The notes beneath the pieces are model-generated. The model made no database searches, was not told the DNA's origin, and saw only the letters and a program-made list of their open reading frames with translations. A program made the translations under genes and the position numbers. 64,000 nt of DNA, taken from positions 91,353 to 155,352 of the forward strand of contig CAXKVV010000626.1 of the NCBI GenBank assembly GCA_964058805.1, read 5' to 3'. The number at the start of each line of letters is the position of its first letter. Within the stretch, counting starts at the first letter, position 1. Of the stretch, positions 58,682 through 64,000 are shown piece after piece. This DNA is from Schoenoplectus triqueter. Taxonomy: Eukaryota > Streptophyta > Magnoliopsida > Poales > Cyperaceae.

Positions 58682-59830
58682 CTACGTGCTGAACCGATTC
58701 AGCACTTTATCAATGTATGTACTTTGACTTAATCCAATAAGTCTCTTAGATCTATCTCTATAGATCTTTATGCCTAGTATATAGACAGTCTCGCCCAAAT
58801 CTTTCATTGAGAACACTTTCTTTAATGAAGATTTGGCTGATTGCAATAGGGGAATATTATTTCCCATTAAGAGTATATCGTCCACATAGAGGGTTAAAAT
58901 AGCGATGACACTCCCACTAGTTTTCCTGTATACACAATGTTCTTCTTTGCATCTGACGAAGTCAAACTGTTTGACTTCTTCGTCAAATCAAAGATTCCAA
59001 CTCCGTGATGCTTGCTTCAATCCATAATGGATCTGAGAAGCTTGCATAACTTCCCAGCATTCTTTGGATCCTCAAAACTTATGGGCTGTATCATATACAC
59101 GTCCTCTTCCAAATTTCCATTTAGGAAGACGGTTTTGACATCCATTTGCCATATTTCATAATCATGAAATATGATAATTGCTAGGAGCATCCGAATTGAC
59201 TTAAACATAGCTACGGACGAAAAAGTTTCATCATAATCTACGTCGAGAATTTGCTTGAAACCTTTCGCTACTAGCCGTACTTTGTAAATAATCATATTAT
59301 CATCCATGTCTGTTTTTCTTTTAAAAAACCCACTTGTTAGCTATGGGTTTTACCCTAACAAGTGGTGCAACCAGGTTCCAAACCTTGTTGTCATACATGG
59401 ACTGTATTTCGGATCTCATGGCCTCCAGCCATTTATCAGAGTCGGGTCTATCCACTGCTTCCGCATAGGTCAGAGGATCTTCAGCATCAAATACTGAGAC
59501 TTCATGCAGTCCCATGTACCTTTAAGGTGCACGAACTGTCCTATGTGACCTTCGTAGCACTTGTTCTTCAGGCTGTCGAACTTCATCCACATCAGTATGC
59601 GCATTTAGTTCTATTTCAACTTGCGTTGAAGTAGATGAGCTCGGGACTAGAACTTCTTCCACAACTATTTGTAGATTTGGTTCTTCCAAATGCTCATTAG
59701 CCGAAGAATCAAGTGGTGGGTTTATCTGATCAGTATCAGATATTGTATTGTGTGATGTATCTTGAATTTCTTCAAGTATTACATTACTCCCACTACTTCC
59801 TTTTGCGAGAAACTCTTTCTCCAAAAATAT
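58682..59830 (-). pseudogene. Copia reverse transcriptase, frame-broken
   Basis: The blocks, in order on the minus strand, are EAMRSEIQSMYDNKVWNLV, RLVAKGFKQ, FLNGNLEEDVYM and the catalytic YVDDILL (plus-strand 58872-58889), then FSMKDLGETVYILGIKI. A frameshift near 59020 and in-frame stops near 59305 and 58985 split it. The segment 59522-59824 is the acidic linker between integrase and RT. Confidence 0.9.
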
Positions 59831-59977
59831 ACCATGACGAGCAACAATTATCTTGTTCTCGGACTGATAATAGAAGTAATATCCTTTCGTTTCCTTAGGA
59901 TACCCTACGAAAAAACATTTATCAGCTTTGGGTCCAAGTTTGTCAGAAGTCGAACGTTTGACAAATACCTTGCAACC

Positions 59978-60540
59978 CTAAATTTTAAGATAAGACATAT
60001 TTGGTACCTTACCAAACCATAACTCATATGGAGTCTTTTCTACTGACTTGGATGAAACCTTATTTATTATTAGTGCAGCAGTTTCTAGTGCGTGCCCCCA
60101 AAACATTTTTGGGAGTGTGGTATTACTCATCATGGAACAAACCATGTCTAACAGAGTTTGATTCCTCCTCTCAGAAACACCATTCCATTGCGGCATTCCC
60201 GGAGGTGTGAGTTGTGAGACTATCCCATATTCTTTTAAGTACATTATAAACTCATAACTTAAGTATTCGCCTCCACGGTCTGACCGTAAGGCCTTAATAC
60301 TTTTATTCAGTTGATTTTCTACTTCAGTCTTGAATTCCTTGAACTTTTCAAAAGATTCAGACTTATGTCTCATCAAGTAGACATAACCATATCTACTGTA
60401 ATCATCAATAAATGTGATAAAGTAGCGATCATTGTTTCTTGTACAAGTACTCATTGGTCTGCATACATCTGTGTGTATAAGGGCTAATAAGTCACTTGTC
60501 CTTTCGCCCTTCTTGGAGAAAGACAATTTGGTCATTTTTC
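59978..60540 (-). pseudogene. Copia integrase core, open for 185 codons
   Basis: The DDE residues are recognisable: D in LIHTDVC, D in ALRSDRGGEY, and E in GVSERRNQTLLDM. The stretch WGHALETAALIINKVSSKS follows as in other copia integrases. The zinc-binding N-terminal part lies upstream at about 60560-60650 (WHYRLGHINEKR) and is separated from the core by frame breaks. Confidence 0.92.
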
Positions 60541-60549
60541 ACGTAAATA

Positions 60550-61060
60550 AGATTCACAATATTAAAATTATCAAGAAGTCCAACTTCATGTAACTTTTGA
60601 TGCGTTTCTCGTTTATATGACCAAGGCGATAATGCCATATGAAAGTCATACTTTCATGAGATGTTTTGAGTCGTTTATTGATGTTAAATATAGGTTTGTC
60701 TATTTCCAGTATATAAAGATCATTCATCATAAAAGAAGATCCATAATATAACTCATCTTTATATATAGAACAACCATTGTCCTTTATAACAAAAGAGAAA
60801 CCATTCATTTCTAAACATGAGATTAAAATGATGTTTCTGGAAATACTTGGAACAAAATATACATTTTCAAGTTCCATTACAAGCCCGCTAGGCAAACACA
60901 ACTCTATACTTCCGACTATTACGGCTGCAACTTGTGCACCGTTTCCAACTCGGAGTTGTATTTCCTTATTTTATAGTTTTCTCCTATTCTTTAGTGTCTC
61001 TATATTTGAACAAATATGAGCACATGATCCAGTATCCAATACTCAATCATGAATAGAGAT
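60550..61060 (-). pseudogene. Copia protease and pre-integrase domain, broken
   Basis: The aspartic protease motif LDTGSCAHI is encoded at about 61011-61040 on the minus strand, preceded by a stop codon. Downstream VYFVPSISRNIILISCLEMNG is the conserved pre-integrase block, then the H-x-x-H-like RLGHINEKRI. Confidence 0.85.
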
Positions 61061-61139
61061 AACAACGTTAACTTCAACAATAAAAATACCTGAAGTTGAA
61101 GTCTTGGGAACCTTTCCCATCCTTACATCTCCAGATATT

Positions 61140-61737
61140 TAGGGCAGGTCCTCTTCCAATGACCCTTACTTTGACAGTAAAAGCAGTCAGAGGTAGAAGA
61201 GGTTTTTGCCTAGGGAGTGTTCTGATTAGAAACCATTTTCCCTTTGCTCTTGTACTTAAACGCCACTTTGGAAGTCACTTTATGTTTCGTCCTTTTAATC
61301 TTATTTCCACCTTCTTGGATCATGAGGTTAGAAGAATTCTTCTTCATCTCCCCATCAGCGATCCTCAACATCCCTTTGAGCTCCTGCAAGCTCTTGTCCA
61401 TTCCCAGCATATAATAATTCCTGATGAAATTAGAATAGCTAGGAGGGAGAGAGTTCAGGATAACATCCGTAACAAACTCTTTGCTCAACGGACTGTTAAG
61501 CTTCTCCAACTGCTCAACATCGCTCGTCATACGGAGCATGTGAGTGTCAAGAGAGCTGCCCTCAGTCATCTTATGACTCAGCGGAGATTTAGTCACCTTA
61601 AATTTCTTGACCAAGAAACTTTGTACATCAAGCTCATGTTCTTTGTGCTTGTTGTACATGGTGACTTCATTTGCTGTGCAGTCTACTGCAGGCTGTGTAG
61701 GGATTAGTGTATTTAAGGACGTACTCGAGTTTCTCAT
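61140..61737 (-). pseudogene. Copia gag with internal deletion
   Basis: The ORF 61737-61210 encodes the copia gag blocks NKHKEHELDV, LRMTSDVEQLEKLNSPLSKEF, VILNSLPPSYSNF and ELKGMLRIADGEMKKNS. The part normally between the DV block and the KFKVTKS block appears deleted. After a frame break, a CCHC zinc knuckle (CFYCQSKGHWKRTC) lies at about 61150-61193. Confidence 0.88.
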
Positions 61738-62240
61738 GTCTTAGTATGATTATGAGCGCACATAACGTATTAGTAAGAGTTTCTTTAACCATGTGATACA
61801 ACATTTAAAATGTAAAGATTTTTAGCTTTGTTCATGTAATGTCTTATTTCAAATAAAACTCTCACTACAAATTTGTTCTATTCCCGTTTGTAGTTAGGAC
61901 CAAGATCCCTATTTTCATTGATAATCAAGTTATCGTTGAATAACTCGTTTATTAATTATCTTAGGTAAGCAACTCTTTGCTAATCACATCTCTATGTGAT
62001 TCTTGGTTTCGCTAAACATCATATATTTTAACGAAACTTTGCCCCAAGCCCAAAACTGTTTTGGAAATCATTGGTAAGTAACCTCACTCTATTTGATTCG
62101 TTATGTCGGACATAACCCTCGAAAACCAAAGGTAAAAGGTGACGCTTACTGAGTAGGTCACGTCTGCCAATGAACAATGGTATGCGAGGACAGAGTAGGT
62201 AGGGCATATTACTTAATTTTTCGGGTTTAACATCGTAAGC

Positions 62241-62710
62241 AGTTAGTTTGTTAAACTGACTTTAAACAGACTTACGAACACGTAAAAGATGTCTGCCAGA
62301 AAGACCACTGAAAGTTCCTTTTCCAGTCTTTCTTTGACACAACCTTCCTTCACGGTTTCTTAAAAATGATAAATCTAATTTACACATTTATAATTAGTCA
62401 GTTTATTAAGCTAACTTTAAACAGACTTATGAACACGTGAAAATACGTCTGCCAGAAAGACCATTGAAAGTTCCTTTTCCAGTCTTTCTTTGACATAACA
62501 TTCTTTCACGGTTCCTTAAAATGATAAATCTAATTTACACATTTATAATTAGTCAGTTTATTAAGCTGACTTTAAACAGACTTATGAACACGTGAAAAGA
62601 CGTCTGCCAGAAAGACCATTGAAAGTTCCTTTTCCAGTCTTTCTTTGACATAACATTCTTTCACGGTTCCTTAAAATGATAAATCTAATTTACTCATTTA
62701 TTATCAAAGC
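62241..62710. repeat. Three tandem 155-bp units in the copia leader
   Basis: TTTAAACAGACTTA starts at 62261, 62416 and 62571, exactly 155 bp apart. Each unit carries CAGAAAGACCA, GTTCCTTTTCCAGTCTTTC and a TTAATTTACACATTTATAATT-like tail. Units 2 and 3 are nearly identical; unit 1 is more diverged. Confidence 0.93.
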
Positions 62711-62930
62711 GGTAAATCCAATTTACCAGCTCATACAAACATTTTGTATATATACATGAATCAGTCACGTATATAACTACTATCTATCCAATAGAAGTAG
62801 CTTTGCATCTATGATAAGATACATTTCATATCAAAGCAGTAAATCTAATTTACTTGCTCATACAAACATTTTGTATATATATATGTGAATCAGTCACATA
62901 TATAACTATCAGTTCTCAATTCTTTATTTT
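62703..62930. repeat. Two tandem 127-bp units in the copia leader
   Basis: ATCAAAGCRGTAAATCYAAT begins at 62703 and 62830. Both units continue GCTCATACAAACATTTTGTA and GAATCAGTCACRTATATAAC. Confidence 0.9.
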
Positions 62931-63019
62931 GCAACTTCATCTTTGTTCTTTATTTATACCGTAAAAAGCATATAAACATTTTATATGATTTCAAAATAGT
63001 TAATTCCTTCTGGTACGAT

Positions 63020-63510
63020 AAAGTAATTTGATAACGTGACAAAGTTCCTTTTCGGCCAGTTATCAGGACACGTAAAAGGGGCTCCCAGGAAAGATCGGGG
63101 TCACGAGGACCACTTTAAATTCAATCTTTCCTAGACAGAACCATCTCTTTCGGGTGTGGAGATCAACAGCTCTTACTCAGGTACTTTATTGCTTCATCAC
63201 ATTCATAGATATACTTTTCATAACTAAAAGTTTTCGAAAAAGCAAAAGAGTTACATTTGCCATGCTTCGAAAGCGTAAAAGTAATTTGGTAACGTGACAA
63301 AGTTTCTTTTGGGCCAGTTATCAGGACACGTAAAAGGGCATGTCAGAAAGAATACCGAAGGTATCCACTTCCCATCTTTCTTTGACATCACCTTATCTTT
63401 TATGTGTGGAGATCAACAGCTCTTACTTAGGTACTTTATTGCTTCATCACGTTCTTAGATATACTTTAACACAATCGAAAGTTTTCGAAAAGAAAGCGTA
63501 AAGAAAACAT
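63020..63510. repeat. Two tandem 257-bp units in the copia leader
   Basis: GTAATTTGRTAACGTGACAA begins at 63024 and 63281. Both units contain GGCCAGTTATCAGGACACG, GTGTGGAGATCAACAGCTC and TACTTTATTGCTTCATCAC. Confidence 0.92.
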
Positions 63511-63687
63511 AAAGAAAGCTTAAATCTAATTTAACTTTCTTAGTCGACAGAGCCGAACCAAGAAAATCCAATTTTATTTGGTTTGGACTTTAAGCTGCAA
63601 ATCTAAGAATTAAACCGATACGGGGTATATGCATCTTATTTGCATAAGATATAACCTTATAGAAAATCAATCAGCGGGAGAGCCTTT

Positions 63688-63699
63688 GCTCTGATACCA
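63688..63699 (-). other. Primer-binding site for initiator methionine tRNA
   Basis: The minus strand reads TGGTATCAGAGC one base after the LTR end, the standard plant copia site complementary to the 3' end of tRNA-iMet. Confidence 0.95.
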
Positions 63700-63700
63700 C

Positions 63701-64000
63701 TGTAGGGATTCGGAATGCCCAAATCCCATTAATGCTCAAGCTGCGGAAAGACCGTAGAACAAAAATTTTACTTCTACTTAAGTTAGGGATTAAAGTATGT
63801 CGGATAATAACCGAGAGTTACAGACATTTAATCCTTTACAAAAGACGGTAAAATATTATTTTACTTCTAACTTAAGCTTAGGGTTAAAGTGATGTGTCGG
63901 ATGATTACCGAGAGATACACACCTCTTTAAACCTTTATTGATCTACTCCATGATTGATTTCTAAAATATTAATCTACTTAACAATTACATAGATTAATAT
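63701..64000 (-). repeat. 5' LTR of the copia element, first 300 bases visible
   Basis: It matches 56012-56311 with no difference that I could see. It continues beyond the window. Confidence 0.95.

Larger units (their letters stand above)
61740..63687 (-). other. Unusually long copia leader (about 1.9 kb) between the PBS and gag
   Basis: No ORF of note. It is composed largely of three separate sets of tandem duplications, listed individually. Such length between PBS and gag is greater than usual for copia elements, which mostly have leaders under a few hundred bases. Confidence 0.75.
56012..64000 (-). mobile_element. Ty1-copia LTR retrotransposon, nearly complete, cut by the right window edge
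   Basis: In minus orientation the order is 5' LTR (from beyond 64000 to 63701), tRNA-iMet primer-binding site, repetitive leader, gag, protease, integrase, reverse transcriptase, RNase H remnant, polypurine tract and 3' LTR (58111-56012). Integrase before reverse transcriptase defines copia rather than gypsy. The 300 visible bases of the right LTR are identical to the corresponding part of the left LTR, so insertion was recent. The coding region nevertheless has stops, frameshifts and deletions, so this copy cannot supply its own proteins. The long LTR resembles the size seen in Angela/SIRE-like lineages; the lineage is not otherwise determined. Confidence 0.95.

Noticed and set aside
61096..61707. 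203-codon plus-strand open frame
   Set aside because: It is antisense to copia gag, which has the recognisable blocks and zinc knuckle.
62241..63510. Possible CRISPR-like array
   Set aside because: The units are 127-257 bp tandem duplications inside a plant retrotransposon leader, without short repeats and unique spacers.
63688..63700. Possible tRNA fragment
   Set aside because: It is only the 12-base primer-binding site complementary to tRNA-iMet; no cloverleaf is present.

Overview
This window is plant nuclear DNA, from a flowering plant. Coding exons are separated by GT-AG introns, the intergenic DNA is AT-rich, and it is crowded with transposable-element relics. The two clear genes belong to plant families: an XEG113-type extensin arabinosyltransferase and a MATE/DETOXIFICATION transporter. 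I cannot fix the species. The gene structures and the Tourist-like, CACTA, Helitron, Micron-like and RTE-LINE elements fit either a monocot or a basal dicot.

Layout. Positions 1-6790 (+) carry 13 exons of the XEG113 orthologue; only the first codons lie outside the window. Positions 7260-9990 are a cluster of about 390-bp foldback elements embedded in TA microsatellites, one of them split by a nested hAT-like MITE. Positions 12262-22313 (-) hold an eight-exon MATE transporter of about 514 aa. Its 6.85-kb first intron holds a 165-bp GC-rich hairpin, a G-box-bearing island and a Mutator-type MITE filled with short palindromes. Positions 22960-23615 are a minisatellite upstream of the MATE gene. 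From about 24 to 55 kb there is essentially no conserved gene: paired Helitrons, several MITEs with intact target-site duplications, a Tourist-like element with a swollen ATT core, an RTE-type LINE relic, a second palindrome MITE, a CACTA element, and one small ORF (46814-47017) encoding a likely secreted 67-aa peptide. Positions 56012-64000 (-) are a Ty1-copia retrotransposon with about 2.1-kb LTRs, broken gag-pol frames and a leader made of tandem duplications. Its 5' LTR runs off the right edge.

Functionally the two genes are unrelated housekeeping or accessory loci: one modifies cell-wall extensin in the Golgi, the other exports organic compounds. The most unusual material is non-coding. 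Two Mutator-type MITEs with perfect 9-bp target duplications each carry an array (7 and 4 copies) of a GC-rich palindrome of the form GCGCCACTG-N-CAGTGGC. A family of hairpin elements sits inside TA repeats. A copia element has identical visible LTR ends but inactivated coding regions. I found no CRISPR array, no rRNA and no convincing tRNA.
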